This document shows positions 5,151 to 5,337 of a stretch of DNA of 5,337 nucleotides, piece by piece. A program made the position numbers and the translations under genes. Within the stretch, counting starts at the first letter, position 1; the number at the start of each line of letters is the position of its first letter. Origin of the DNA: Patescibacteria group bacterium UBA6023 (GTDB lineage Bacteria; Patescibacteriota; Minisyncoccia; Phycocordibacterales; UBA6899); NCBI GenBank assembly GCA_002429425.1, contig DIZR01000005.1, positions 3,736 through 9,072 on the forward strand, given 5' to 3'. The notes beneath the pieces were generated by a model. That model was not told the DNA's origin, ran no database searches, and saw nothing but the letters and a program-made list of their open reading frames with translations.

Positions 5151-5337
5151 TTAACGGAGCTCTTTTGCCCAATTGACAATTATCATTGAGGATTCTTTAG
5201 TGGATCGAGCATCAACGAGTTTTTGCATAAGCATAAGAAGCTCACTCTTTTTAAATTTCTCATTCCCGAGCTTCATGATAAGAGGTATCCACATTGCGGA
5301 AATGATTACCGCCTGGTGATCGCCGTGAGTAATCTTG
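5151..5337 (-). CDS. C-terminal end of a convergent gene of unknown function (partial)
   Basis: On the - strand an open frame enters from the right edge and ends at TAA (TTA at 5151-5153), giving 61 residues. It begins KITHGDHQAVIISAM, continues with WIPLIMKLGNEKFKKSELL, then MLMQKLVDARSTKES, and ends SMIIVNWAKELR. The composition (amphipathic helices, Lys-rich middle) looks like real protein. The frame is open to the edge, and its stop sits one base from the shared bidirectional terminator, which supports a true gene end. No motif identifies the family; the start and most of the protein lie outside the window. Confidence 0.75.
   Translation of the reverse strand, partial: KITHGDHQAVIISAMWIPLIMKLGNEKFKKSELLMLMQKLVDARSTKESSMIIVNWAKELR

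Overview
The window looks like a piece of a Candidate Phyla Radiation (Patescibacteria, Parcubacteria-like) chromosome. This is inferred from four things: moderately AT-rich DNA, short spacers, divergent versions of core cell-wall and translation genes, and a small protein (3493-4116) that resembles, from memory, an uncharacterised family recurring in such genomes. No marker gene fixes the lineage. The genetic code appears standard: the first gene stops at TGA just before a terminator, and a release factor 2 with the UGA-reading tripeptide SPF is present.

Layout. (1) 1-1781, + strand: 3' part of a class A penicillin-binding protein, with the end of the glycosyltransferase domain, the whole transpeptidase domain and an acidic tail, closed by a hairpin terminator. 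(2) 1878-3362, + strand: an exported or membrane-anchored protein with a divergent lytic-transglycosylase (SLT-like) domain, also closed by a terminator. (3) 3393-4159: an isolated single-gene unit made of a near-consensus sigma70-type promoter, a roughly 206-residue protein of unknown function and a strong terminator. (4) 4204-5085, + strand: prfB (release factor 2) with an unusually short domain 1. (5) 5124-5149: a bidirectional terminator shared with a convergent, truncated gene on the - strand (5151-5337) of unknown function.

The first two genes fit together functionally: one polymerises and cross-links peptidoglycan, and the other probably cleaves or remodels glycan strands. Each gene nevertheless has its own terminator and probably its own promoter, so the window is a row of single-gene transcription units and not an operon. 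I see no mobile element, CRISPR array, tRNA or rRNA. The points most worth a second look are the domain-1-deleted RF2, the lytic transglycosylase without a canonical catalytic Glu-Ser motif, the insulated, strongly promoted unknown gene, and a GC-rich imperfect inverted repeat between prfB and its terminator.
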